Program-made: the position numbers and the translations under genes
NCBI GenBank assembly: GCA_947481355.1
Contig: CANKGM010000010.1
Coordinates: forward strand, 1-20,448
Source: Chitinophagaceae bacterium
GTDB taxonomy: Bacteria > Bacteroidota > Bacteroidia > Chitinophagales > Chitinophagaceae
DNA: 20,448 nt
Reading direction: 5' to 3'
Notes under the pieces: model-generated
The model's input: the letters and a program-made list of their open reading frames with translations, nothing else
What the model was told of the DNA's origin: nothing
Database searches by the model: none
In this document: positions 1-8,159 of the stretch, piece by piece
Position numbering within the stretch: the first letter of the stretch is position 1
How the letters are laid out: each line of letters starts with the position of its first letter

Positions 1-906
1 ACAACTGGCGTTAGGGCTGAAAAATATAAGCAGCTATTGACTGCGAAGAATCAGGCTACGGTTAACAACGATAACTTAGATGTACTTCCTTCAACATTGC
101 TTACCTATTCAATTGGAAAGGCTACTAACTTAAGGTTTGCCGTTTCTAAATCAGTGAATAGACCTGAATTCCGTGAGTTGGCTAGTTATAGTGTATTTGA
201 CTACGATAATTTTGTTGTGGTTCGAGGTAATCCTGGTTTAAAAAGGGCTATTGTGAACAATGCTGATATACGTATTGAACGTTTCCCGTCATCTGGTGAA
301 ATAATGTCGTTCAGTTTGTTTTATAAGGCATTCAAAAATCCAATTGAGCAAATTAATGCAGGGAATGATGTCTTGTCTTTTCAAAATGCAGAAAGGGCAA
401 CAACCTACGGAGCTGAATTTGAGTTAAGAAAGAAACTGGATTTTATAGGAGGAAATTTTTTCAAAAACATTTCATTCTATACAAACCTGTCATATATGAT
501 GGGCTCGGTAACCTTTAATGGAAATCAGGTGAATACACCACTTCAAGGGCAATCGCCATATATAATTAATTCTAGTTTGAGTTATAATACTGCAAAAAAT
601 CTTTCTTTAAGTATACTTTATAATAGAGTTGGTCCTAGATTAAAGTATCGTGCAGTAGAAGGTGGAGCCCTCAATATATATGAAATGTCTAGGGATCTTA
701 TCGATTTTCAGTTGACACAAAAGATATTTAAAGGTAAGGCAGAATTAAAATTTGCGGTTGTTGATTTGCTGGCTCAACCGTATCGTTGGTTTTACAAGTT
801 TGATGCACAACCATCAAATAATTATTTCGATTCATCAAAGGACAAGTTTATCAATTCGCAGAAGTTTGGGACTGGCGTAAATGTTGGAGTTAAAGTCAAT
901 TTATAA
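1..906 (+). CDS. TonB-dependent receptor, C-terminal part (5' end outside window)
   Basis: The reading frame is open from base 1 to the stop at 904-906, so the N-terminus lies upstream of the window. What is visible (about 301 residues) is the C-terminal part of an outer-membrane beta-barrel: alternating amphipathic strands and typical receptor phrases such as SVNRPEFREL, VRGNPGLK and FYKAFKNPIEQI. These match the large Bacteroidota TonB-dependent receptors that import bulky ligands through the outer membrane using TonB-ExbBD energy. The plug and any carboxypeptidase-regulatory-like N-terminal domain are not in view, so the substrate cannot be deduced. The last residues are GVKVNL, so the chain ends in Leu and not in the usual aromatic residue. 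A lipoprotein gene follows after 32 bases and is probably co-transcribed. No SusD-like partner is seen. Family assignment is firm; ligand unknown. Confidence 0.88.
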   Translation, partial: TTGVRAEKYKQLLTAKNQATVNNDNLDVLPSTLLTYSIGKATNLRFAVSKSVNRPEFRELASYSVFDYDNFVVVRGNPGLKRAIVNNADIRIERFPSSGEIMSFSLFYKAFKNPIEQINAGNDVLSFQNAERATTYGAEFELRKKLDFIGGNFFKNISFYTNLSYMMGSVTFNGNQVNTPLQGQSPYIINSSLSYNTAKNLSLSILYNRVGPRLKYRAVEGGALNIYEMSRDLIDFQLTQKIFKGKAELKFAVVDLLAQPYRWFYKFDAQPSNNYFDSSKDKFINSQKFGTGVNVGVKVNL

Positions 907-938
907 ATCAATATAAAAAACAACCAAAAAAACGTCAA

Positions 939-2567
939 ATGAAAAATTTAAGGGGTCTAAGTATTGCAATGTTACTATTAAGTGCATTTGCTTGTAAAAA
1001 AACGGAAGAGGTTACTCCACCTGAAGTTGTGCCAGTACCTACCATAACTAGTATTTCTGCTACATCTGGAGCTAGTGGTGATGTTATTACTATTATGGGT
1101 GCTAATTTCGCTAATGTCACTTCAGTGAAGTTTGGTGGAACAGCAGCATCTTCGTATACGGTGGTTAATTCAACTTCAATTACTGCAACTCTTGGTAATG
1201 GAGCTTCTGGCGACGTTACTGTAACAACCCCTGGGGGCACTGCAAAGTTAGCAGGGTTTACATTTTTCGGAGCTGGAACTCAGTTTGATGTTAGGGGTAT
1301 AATAAATGCCAGTACAACATGGAAAAAAGATTTTGTATATAGATTACGTGGCTATGTATATGTTACTACCAACTCTGTATTAACAATTGAAGCGGGTACA
1401 AAAATAGTTTCTGATAAAGATTCAGCTGGCGTACTAGTTATCACTCCAGGTTCAAAAATAATGGCAGAAGGTACCGCTGCAAATCCGATTGTATTCACTT
1501 CAAATGACGCATCTCCTAGGCCAGGTGATTTAGGTGGATTAGTCATTGCTGGAAATGCAAAAGTTAACGGCAACCACAAAGTTATAGAAGGCGGGCTTGA
1601 TGTAAACTACCAATCATTTGGTGGTAATAATGATGCCGATAATTCTGGAATCCTTAGGTATGTACGTATAGAATATGCAGGTAAAGCGGTTAATCCCGGA
1701 GATGAAGTAAATGGTCTTTCTTTATATGGAGTCGGCAGTGGCACAGAGGTTGATTATATTCAAGTAGCTAGGGGATATGACGATGCATATGAGATGTTTG
1801 GTGGAGCAGTAAATTGTAAACATCTTGTTGCATATAATAGTGCAGACGATGATTTTGATTTTGATGATGGATACAACGGTAAAATTCAATTTGCTATTTC
1901 AATAAAAGATCCAACATTCACTGATCCAAAAGGAACAACAGGGGATATTTCTAATAATTTTGAAGTTGATAATGTGAATCCAAAAAATGGATTAGCCTAT
2001 TCAAGAACCCCTATTACTTCACCAATAATGTCAAATTTTACAGCTATTGGTCCAAATAATGCAGCTGGCATGTCAGCTGATTATGGATATGGTATGCGTT
2101 GGAGAAGAGGTTCTCAATTTATCTTGGCTAATTCTGTTATTCTTGGGTCTAAAAAAGAAGCATTTCGTGTTCAGGAAGATTCTACCATTTCGTATTTCTT
2201 AAATGGTTCTAGTCTATTGCAACATTGTTATATTCATGACCAAACGCCTTCATTTGCTTCTGCAGATTTTTATAGCGTTGATGCTAAATATACTATTCCA
2301 AATTTTGCTGTATATGACCTATCTACAATCAAAAGCACCTATGCTGCTACGGGAACAATTGAGGTATCTGATCCATCGACTTTAGGTTTAACTGATCCAT
2401 TTAATAATCTTTCTCCGAATCTAAATCCTGGAGGAGGATCCATTTTATTATCAGGCGCTGATTTTGCTCCGGCAAAACTTACGGATGCATTTTTTGAGAA
2501 AGTATCGTTCGTGGGTGCTATCGGAACTACAGATTGGACAACTGGATGGACTAGATGGGGATTCTAA
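939..2567 (+). CDS. IPT/TIG-domain lipoprotein, probable partner of the TonB receptor
   Basis: This 542-residue protein starts with a lipoprotein signal peptide whose lipobox (SAFAC) puts the lipidated cysteine at residue 19, followed by KK and acidic residues. Residues about 34-109 form an IPT/TIG immunoglobulin-like domain (PTITSIS, GDVITIMGANF, VKFGG, TVTTPGG). The rest is a Gly/Asn/Asp-rich domain with repeated turns (GGLVIAGNAKVNG, LRYVRIEYAG, GLSLYGVGSGTEVDYIQV, DDDFDFDDGYNG) that suggest a right-handed beta-helix or similar stacked fold, and ends in GTTDWTTGWTRW. Proteins with this C-terminal pattern occur next to TonB-dependent receptors in Bacteroidota, often annotated as hypothetical. 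Being 32 bases behind a receptor and before a terminator suggests a surface-exposed ligand-capturing role in place of SusD; that role is inference. Acidic DDDFDFDDG could bind divalent cations. Confidence 0.82.
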   Translation: MKNLRGLSIAMLLLSAFACKKTEEVTPPEVVPVPTITSISATSGASGDVITIMGANFANVTSVKFGGTAASSYTVVNSTSITATLGNGASGDVTVTTPGGTAKLAGFTFFGAGTQFDVRGIINASTTWKKDFVYRLRGYVYVTTNSVLTIEAGTKIVSDKDSAGVLVITPGSKIMAEGTAANPIVFTSNDASPRPGDLGGLVIAGNAKVNGNHKVIEGGLDVNYQSFGGNNDADNSGILRYVRIEYAGKAVNPGDEVNGLSLYGVGSGTEVDYIQVARGYDDAYEMFGGAVNCKHLVAYNSADDDFDFDDGYNGKIQFAISIKDPTFTDPKGTTGDISNNFEVDNVNPKNGLAYSRTPITSPIMSNFTAIGPNNAAGMSADYGYGMRWRRGSQFILANSVILGSKKEAFRVQEDSTISYFLNGSSLLQHCYIHDQTPSFASADFYSVDAKYTIPNFAVYDLSTIKSTYAATGTIEVSDPSTLGLTDPFNNLSPNLNPGGGSILLSGADFAPAKLTDAFFEKVSFVGAIGTTDWTTGWTRWGF

Positions 2568-2676
2568 TGTAGATGATTTAATGTATACTAATTCATCATG
2601 TTGAGATAACATTTTAGTAATACAATTCAAATAATTTAAATCAATGATTTTTACTTAAATCAGAGAGTAGTTCAAC

Positions 2677-2709
2677 GACCGCCCCATTCTTGGGGCGGTC
2701 TCTTTTTTT
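2677..2709 (+). terminator. Rho-independent terminator after the receptor/lipoprotein operon
   Basis: A perfect 10-bp stem (GACCGCCCCA paired with TGGGGCGGTC) with a four-base TTCT loop is followed by a run of seven T. It stops transcription coming from the lipoprotein gene. The T-run exists only on the plus strand side, so the converging minus-strand gene ending at 2734 would not get a canonical terminator from it. The rest of 2568-2733 is AT-rich with no recognisable gene. Confidence 0.92.
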
Positions 2710-2733
2710 GCTATACTTTGTAAAATAAGTTAT

Positions 2734-3942
2734 TTATTTTTTTGCAGGATCATAAGCGAATTCAACTGTAAAATGTTGCTTTCGGATAGTTGATATTTCT
2801 TCGCCTACTTTCAATTCCCTGCGTTGTGGCGTTGGTTCGCATATAGTGTATTGTTTGCCTTCGTATAGAATAGAGTGTTTGGATGGCTTATCAAGTTTTA
2901 CAGCCACCGTAACATGTTGTGGTGAGGATAAAACAATCATTGGAAGGTCATATATTTCTTTTACTAATAGAAAGAAAAGTGCTGATCTGTCTTCACAGTC
3001 ACTTTTATCATACAAGAGAGTTTCTTCGGGGGAAAGCCTCTTTTCTCTTCCAAATATTTCAGTGTCGCTTTCAAATTTAAAAGCATGTCTAGTAAAATAC
3101 ATGATGTATTCCACCCCCTTCTTTTTATCAAAATTGACTAGCTTTTCTTTTAATGCAGGGATAAGCGATTGGTATGTTTCTTTAGATAATGGGATGTTAA
3201 ATTGGTTCTTATATTCTGTTACAGGGTAATTGGTAAAGTAGCTACTCAGATTTGTATTTAATTTTATGTTTACTTGGTCTGCCTTTTTTTTATACTGAAA
3301 CTTTAACTCTTTTGTTTCATAGGTTGATTCAGCAAAATCTGGGAGTGTTTTTACTAAGAACGTGAAAGGGGTACCTTCTTTAAGCAGGTCTGTTATATTG
3401 CTGAATTTTTCATAATTAAAATCAACGTTGAATCCGTAATCATGATAGTTTAGGCATACATATTGTTTGTTCTCTATTTTTTTTAAAGGTTGATTATATA
3501 TGATGTCATCACTCTTTATATAAAGCAGTAATTTATTTTCAGAAACACTTAATAGCGGTTCATATCCGGTATGATTTAAGATATACCATTTCAATATGGT
3601 ATATCCAATATAGTCCTCCTTTTTGTGAATACATTCTTGTGCTGTTCTGCGAACCAATTGATAGTATAACCAATCGTCTAGGCTCTCCTTTTTTTGAATT
3701 CCTAGAAGGGATTGACATAAGTTGTCTAATTCTTTTGAAGGTATTGTATTTGCATATTTAGTAATTTCAGCATGATTGATATCACCAGTAAATTGTTCTA
3801 ATTGTCCTGTAGGTGGAAGTGAATATCCCTTTCCTAAAAACTCAATATGAATTGAGTCGTCTGCTAAAGTTCTTTTTGATCTGGCTTCAATAAGCTGGCT
3901 GCATAATAAGCAGATAATAAATATGTATTGTTTACAAACCAT
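2734..3942 (-). CDS. secreted transglutaminase-like cysteine protein
   Basis: The 402-residue product begins with a hydrophobic stretch (YIFIICLLCSQLIEA) after a short Lys-containing N-terminus, consistent with a signal peptide. Most of the chain is not recognisable. Near the C-terminus it has the order typical of the transglutaminase-like fold: KSDCEDRSALFFLLVKEI (Cys316), then SPQHVTVAV (His343), then YTICEPT, with Glu369 in the place where an Asp is usual. Such proteins in Bacteroidota are uncharacterised and may act as proteases, peptide-modifying enzymes or have lost activity. It lies just downstream of the histidine kinase gene, with 78 bases between, in which a separate promoter can be seen. 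Function beyond the fold is unknown; fold call is from motif pattern only. Confidence 0.72.
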   Translation of the reverse strand: MVCKQYIFIICLLCSQLIEARSKRTLADDSIHIEFLGKGYSLPPTGQLEQFTGDINHAEITKYANTIPSKELDNLCQSLLGIQKKESLDDWLYYQLVRRTAQECIHKKEDYIGYTILKWYILNHTGYEPLLSVSENKLLLYIKSDDIIYNQPLKKIENKQYVCLNYHDYGFNVDFNYEKFSNITDLLKEGTPFTFLVKTLPDFAESTYETKELKFQYKKKADQVNIKLNTNLSSYFTNYPVTEYKNQFNIPLSKETYQSLIPALKEKLVNFDKKKGVEYIMYFTRHAFKFESDTEIFGREKRLSPEETLLYDKSDCEDRSALFFLLVKEIYDLPMIVLSSPQHVTVAVKLDKPSKHSILYEGKQYTICEPTPQRRELKVGEEISTIRKQHFTVEFAYDPAKK

Positions 3943-3962
3943 GTGATTTGAAGAGTTCTATG

Positions 3963-3995
3963 CAAAAGTTAGCACTAAAATGAAAATACTCCAAA
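3963..3995 (-). promoter_or_regulatory. probable promoter of the transglutaminase-like gene
   Basis: Read on the minus strand there is a TTTG (-33 type, 3995-3992), 20 bases of spacer, and TAACTTTTG (3971-3963), which is the Bacteroidota -7 box TAnnTTTG with one extra base. Transcription would begin near 3956, giving a leader of roughly 15 bases before the ATG whose first base is 3942. The one-base deviation in the -7 box lowers confidence. Confidence 0.45.
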
Positions 3996-4020
3996 TGATG
4001 TATGAAATGAATGAAACAAG

Positions 4021-5073
4021 TTAATTGTCTAATTTAGTCTTTAAGGTAAATCCGAAAGTGGTGCCTACAGTTGGTTTACTTCTTACATGAATTATTTGGC
4101 CATGGGCTTCTATGATATGTTTGCATATGGCTAGGCCGAGTCCGGTGCCTCCAATGTTTCTGCTCCTTCCATAGTCAGTTCTATAAAATCGCTCAAAGAT
4201 TCTTGAGAGATGTTCTTCTTCTATTCCAATTCCATCATCACTTATTTCAATGAGTGAATTTCTATCATCTGTTTGGTAAATACTTGCTTCTACTTTTCCC
4301 TCAGGATTACCATATTTGATGGCATTGTCAACTAGATTGGTAAGGACTTGTCTGATTTTTTCTTTATCTGCTTCCACGGTTAAAGGTTGCTCGCACCCTT
4401 TCTTAATGAAGCATTTTATCTTTTTTGCTTCAGCTTTAAAGCTAAGCGAATCAAACACTTCATTTATTAAATCTTGCACAATAAACCGTTGAATGAATAA
4501 CTCCTGCTTACCACTTTCTAATTTCGTGATTTCGTCCAAATCTGATATTAAGTGGATGAGTCGCTCTGTATTTTGAAACGCCTTTCCAAGAAATTTTTTG
4601 CTTACTTCAGGAACATCAATTGCTCCAGCAATTAATGTTTCAAGATAACCCTGAATAGCAAATGCAGGGGTTTTGAATTCATGAGAAAGGTTTTGTAAAA
4701 ATTCCTTTCGGAATATTTCATTTTTTTCAAGCATTTCCATCTCTGCTTTTCGTTGGTCTGCCCAGAGCAATACTTCTTCGCCAACTTCTTCAAGACTTTG
4801 TTGAGGAAGTATTGTTTTTTTGAAAAACTCTTCTCTTTTTGATGCTTTGGTTTGATGAATGAACTTATAAATTAATTTGATCTTTCTGTTTAGAAATTTG
4901 TTGACTAGAAAGCGTGTTAGTAAAAAACTTACTCCAAATAAGATTATGGATAAAACGATAGCAAGCGTAATGTCTTTTGAAAACAGTAAAGTAGTTAAAA
5001 ATCCACAAGAAGTGATAACAAGGGCATTCAGCAAGGCAAGCTGAACTGGGGTGTAATTTTTATTTTCGAACAT
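4021..5073 (-). CDS. sensor histidine kinase with two membrane segments
   Basis: A 350-residue membrane kinase that would phosphorylate the response regulator encoded 45 bases upstream in the same operon. Two hydrophobic segments (about residues 12-30 and 37-58) are separated by only about six residues, so there is virtually no periplasmic sensor domain. Then follow a linker, the dimerisation/phosphoacceptor domain with the H-box FLQNLSHEFKTP (His131), and the HATPase domain with N-box LTNLVDNAIKYG (Asn250), G1 DDGIGI (279-284), F-box RIFERFYR (about 292-299) and G2 GGTGLGLAI (308-316). All catalytic boxes are intact. The layout is PhoR-like, but no phosphate-specific neighbours are seen, so I give no symbol. 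The signal may be sensed in the membrane or from the cytoplasm. Confidence 0.93.
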   Translation of the reverse strand: MFENKNYTPVQLALLNALVITSCGFLTTLLFSKDITLAIVLSIILFGVSFLLTRFLVNKFLNRKIKLIYKFIHQTKASKREEFFKKTILPQQSLEEVGEEVLLWADQRKAEMEMLEKNEIFRKEFLQNLSHEFKTPAFAIQGYLETLIAGAIDVPEVSKKFLGKAFQNTERLIHLISDLDEITKLESGKQELFIQRFIVQDLINEVFDSLSFKAEAKKIKCFIKKGCEQPLTVEADKEKIRQVLTNLVDNAIKYGNPEGKVEASIYQTDDRNSLIEISDDGIGIEEEHLSRIFERFYRTDYGRSRNIGGTGLGLAICKHIIEAHGQIIHVRSKPTVGTTFGFTLKTKLDN

Positions 5074-5118
5074 AGTGCAATGTACAAAATGCTTTTGCTC
5101 GAAAAAAGGTCAGATGAA

Positions 5119-5799
5119 TTAAAGTTCAAATTTGTACCCAACACCTTTTACAGTTGTGATACAGTCAATACCTAGCTTTTGTCTTATTTTTCTCACATGT
5201 ACGTCAATCGTGCGATCGCCGACGATCACTTCGCTGCCCCAAATTTGATTGAGAATTTCATTTCTAAGAAATACCCGGCCAGGTTTGGAAGCAAGGTATG
5301 AGATCAACTCAAATTCTTTTTTTGCCAAACTTATTGGTTCTTCTTTATAGTAAACCAAGTATTGGTCTGGATCTATCTTTATATCCCCGATTTCAATGAC
5401 TTTACTTGTATCAGATTTTATTAGTCTTCTGAATAGGGAATTGACTTTTGAAACAAGAATTTTAGGAGAAATAGGTTTGCTGATGTAATCATCCGCGCCA
5501 AATTCTAGTCCTTTAACGTGCGACAGCTCATCATTTAGAGCGGTAAGAAATATGATGATAGTATCATTGAAGATTGTCTGAGATCTAAGTATTTTACATA
5601 CTTCAATGCCATTTTTTTTTGGCATCATGATATCCAGGATAATCAGTTCTGGTTTGAAGTCTTTAGCCTTCTGAATTGCTTCATCTCCATCTTTTGCACA
5701 AGACACTTCATAGCCATGAAGTTGGAGATTATAGGTCATGATCTCCAGGATATCCTGTTCATCATCTGCAATCAAAATTCGTTTACTGTCAGATCCCAT
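5119..5799 (-). CDS. OmpR/PhoB-family response regulator
   Basis: A 226-residue transcription factor. The receiver domain (about 6-120) has the acidic pair ADDEQD (residues 11-16), the phosphoacceptor Asp56 in LIILDIMMPKKNG, the switch Thr in FLTALND and the conserved Lys in YISKPIS. The C-terminal winged-helix domain (about 130-226) shows the typical VGDRTIDVHVRKIRQKLG recognition-helix region and ends in TTVKGVGYKFEL. It is the first gene of a two-gene operon with the histidine kinase. The 156-base divergent region upstream contains a tandem 8-base direct repeat that suits binding by this family, which suggests autoregulation and control of the divergent exported protein (inference). A minus-strand -7-like box TAGTTTTG occurs at 5903-5896 but without a clear -33 partner. 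Confidence 0.95.
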   Translation of the reverse strand: MGSDSKRILIADDEQDILEIMTYNLQLHGYEVSCAKDGDEAIQKAKDFKPELIILDIMMPKKNGIEVCKILRSQTIFNDTIIIFLTALNDELSHVKGLEFGADDYISKPISPKILVSKVNSLFRRLIKSDTSKVIEIGDIKIDPDQYLVYYKEEPISLAKKEFELISYLASKPGRVFLRNEILNQIWGSEVIVGDRTIDVHVRKIRQKLGIDCITTVKGVGYKFEL

Positions 5800-5871
5800 G
5801 GATACAATTTATTAAAGTAAAATTAATCTAGCTTATTGAATATGCTATACTTTCTTGATTATTAAATTGTT

Positions 5872-5889
5872 AAGTACGATAAAGTACGA
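5872..5889. repeat. tandem direct repeat, candidate response-regulator operator
   Basis: AAGTACGA occurs at 5872-5879 and again at 5882-5889, a strict 10-base period, or about one helical turn. OmpR/PhoB-type regulators bind head-to-tail as dimers to tandem direct repeats of 10-11 bases, and such a regulator starts 73 bases away on the minus strand. The site sits between two divergent genes. Whether it is bound is inference; the repeat is seen directly. Confidence 0.5.
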
Positions 5890-5914
5890 ATAACTCAAAA
5901 CTAGCGTTTGTCTA

Positions 5915-5942
5915 TTTGATTATTTATTTAATCCTAATTTTG
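5915..5942 (+). promoter_or_regulatory. candidate Bacteroidota promoter for the 728-residue exported protein
   Basis: TAATTTTG (5935-5942) matches the -7 consensus TAnnTTTG exactly. The nearest upstream TTTG is at 5915-5918, 16 bases away, slightly shorter than usual; another at 5907-5910 is 24 bases away. The predicted start of transcription falls only a few bases before the ATG at 5956, so the leader would be very short. This short leader and non-ideal spacing keep confidence moderate. Confidence 0.38.
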
Positions 5943-5955
5943 CCTTAGCAAGATT

Positions 5956-8142
5956 ATGCGTTTTACTCTATTTACCATCATTTTTTTACTCTTTTTACTA
6001 TCCTCAGTTCATGCTGCTCAGGATACAGGCCGGGTATCGATAGATATTAAACGAGTGAAATTACATGAGGATATTGATATTCAGCAGGAACTGTTGTGTG
6101 GCCCATCTCCATTTCACAATAAATTTCTGACGTTGAAACTAGATGCTGAATTGGGACTACTCCTTACTGATATTTATTTTAGGCAGGTCGATGACCTCCA
6201 AGCGGCAATAGAAAAGGATGATGGATTAGACCATCGAAGCAAGGTTAAATATTTAACAGGTATAAGAGTGTGGCTTGAGAAGTATAGGGCAGCCATCAAC
6301 AGCGCTTCGATTGATTTGAGTTATGGTATTTTATTATATGATGCCTTCAAGGAAGCTATGCTGTACGATCAATTATCCGGGTCTATATTGTCTATTGCCA
6401 TAAATTATCCATATGAGGTTAATGAAATCCTTTTTGGCACTAATACCATTTTTTTTGATTCACAAGGGTTGACTGAAGTGAAAGACTTTACTTACAAACA
6501 ATATGCTACAAAATTTCCTGAAAAAATCTTGTTTACCATTGATCCATATTTGGGGCAACCTTATGCGGATAGTCTAATCATATCTGTTTCGAGAAGGAAC
6601 CCTCAACAGTTCTACAATTACGCGGCTGCACGAAATTCATCGTTGGGTATTAAAATGAGACAAATCGATGATTCGGTGGTTCAATTGTTGGTTCGACTTT
6701 CAGATGATAGATCAGGACGATTGATATTTCCTTTTATGCATTCCATACTTAAGGGAAATATAGAATATGAAAAAATTAGCTCAATCGCTGATGATGGACT
6801 AAAATATTACCAGTTATTGGTTAAAACTGAAATAGAATACATGGATGCATTGCGTAGAAAGGATACGCCAGTATTGTACCATGAAGTAATAGAAATGATA
6901 GCTAAAAAAGCTGAGGAACTTTATATTAATGAAATTAATGCATTGCATGATGATGTGGATGCTACTCGATTTCGCGTACTTCAGCCTTTAACAGCTGAGC
7001 AGCTTTATTATATCATCGTCACTGGAGAGGACATCCTATATACCTCAAGTTATACAGGAGTATACAATAGGATGATGGAAAGAATACGTCATGAGGCAGG
7101 GGATACATTATTACTTCAGGTTCGATTTGATCGGTTTAGAAAATTTATTAAAATGGCAGCTAGTTATAATAAGTTGAGTGAATTTTTATCAACCATGCCC
7201 GACTTATCCGCCAACCTATTGATGAAATCTTTTGTAAGAGGGCTTGAAAAAACATTTGATCTTGAAGATGCTGTAGATGTTGCTAACTCTTATAGTAGTA
7301 TACTTGATCCGATGACTAAACAGTTGGTGATTACTGAGATTGAACGAAATCTTAAATCGCAAGCAAAAAACAATAATAAGAGAGGACTTTTAATCTATGA
7401 TATATTGGATTTATTAACTAAGTCTGAGCATGATAAGACAGGACTGCTTTCAGAGCGGTATCATATTCCACCAGTTTATAGAATGAATTATGAAGACCTC
7501 TCTGACTCTGTTGGGAGAGTTGTTCAGCAAGTGTTTTTCTATGGAGATAAAGATGGGAAAGAGTCATTCAATAATTTCCTTGGAATGTTTAATGGCAAAA
7601 ATGAATGGAAAATAACTGAGAAGGATCAATGGGTTGAAATCAAGTCTTTATCAGGAAAGTCTGTTTGGATTTTCGCTAATCTTCCTCTTGATAACTCAAA
7701 AGAGGATGATCCTGATGCTAAAGCACAGGCTGCCTTATCTTCCTACCTTGCTGAGATGAAGCTTCACCCAACTGTAGTTATTCACCGAGGACATAGTTAC
7801 CATTTGAAGTCAACCATTAGTCAGATGCCCTCAACAGCTAAAATCATTATATTAGGATCTTGTGGAGGCTTTCAAAACTTGAATTCTATTCTAGAAGTTT
7901 GTCCTCAAGCTCATATTGTATCATCGAAAGAGGTTGGCACAAAGCTAGTTAACGAGCCAATTTTGAAGTTGATTAATGAATCGTTGAGAAAGGGTGAACG
8001 AGTTGATTGGGTGGCCATGTGGAGTCAGCTTGAAAAGCAATTTTCTTCTGGACTTGGCAAAGAGCGTTTTGACAATTACATCCCTCCACATAAAAACTTA
8101 GGTGCTTTATTCATTAAGGCATATTCAACTAATATGCACTAA
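5956..8142 (+). CDS. exported protein of unknown function with a clan CD-like His/Cys C-terminal domain
   Basis: The 728-residue product starts with a clear signal peptide (FTLFTIIFLLFLLSSVHA, cleavage near residue 20). Residues about 25-540 are mostly helical and not recognised. The C-terminal domain (about 545-700) begins with VQQVFFYGDKDGKESF and has two short motifs, each after a hydrophobic beta-strand: TVVIHRGHSYHL (His610, His613, His616) and KIIILGSCGGF (Cys636). This is reminiscent of clan CD cysteine peptidases (caspase, gingipain, clostripain, CHAT), where a His-Gly motif after one strand and a Cys after the next form the dyad. The His-Cys spacing (23-26) is shorter than usual there, so activity is not proven. 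It is divergent from a two-component regulator and followed after 17 bases by an ABC exporter gene. Confidence 0.8.
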   Translation: MRFTLFTIIFLLFLLSSVHAAQDTGRVSIDIKRVKLHEDIDIQQELLCGPSPFHNKFLTLKLDAELGLLLTDIYFRQVDDLQAAIEKDDGLDHRSKVKYLTGIRVWLEKYRAAINSASIDLSYGILLYDAFKEAMLYDQLSGSILSIAINYPYEVNEILFGTNTIFFDSQGLTEVKDFTYKQYATKFPEKILFTIDPYLGQPYADSLIISVSRRNPQQFYNYAAARNSSLGIKMRQIDDSVVQLLVRLSDDRSGRLIFPFMHSILKGNIEYEKISSIADDGLKYYQLLVKTEIEYMDALRRKDTPVLYHEVIEMIAKKAEELYINEINALHDDVDATRFRVLQPLTAEQLYYIIVTGEDILYTSSYTGVYNRMMERIRHEAGDTLLLQVRFDRFRKFIKMAASYNKLSEFLSTMPDLSANLLMKSFVRGLEKTFDLEDAVDVANSYSSILDPMTKQLVITEIERNLKSQAKNNNKRGLLIYDILDLLTKSEHDKTGLLSERYHIPPVYRMNYEDLSDSVGRVVQQVFFYGDKDGKESFNNFLGMFNGKNEWKITEKDQWVEIKSLSGKSVWIFANLPLDNSKEDDPDAKAQAALSSYLAEMKLHPTVVIHRGHSYHLKSTISQMPSTAKIIILGSCGGFQNLNSILEVCPQAHIVSSKEVGTKLVNEPILKLINESLRKGERVDWVAMWSQLEKQFSSGLGKERFDNYIPPHKNLGALFIKAYSTNMH

Positions 8143-8159
8143 ATGGAAATAATGTTGGT

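Noticed and set aside
935..1240. Minus-strand open frame of 101 codons opposite the lipoprotein start
   Set aside because: Shadow of the Ser/Thr/Gly-rich IPT domain, no start context, no homology features.
2575..2660. AT-rich short inverted repeats after the lipoprotein stop (for example TGATTT/AAATCA)
   Set aside because: Six-base A/T matches are expected by chance in such composition; the GC-rich terminator downstream explains the region.
2846..3229. Plus-strand open frame of 127 codons
   Set aside because: Antisense to the catalytic region of the transglutaminase-like gene, whose Cys/His motifs support the minus strand.
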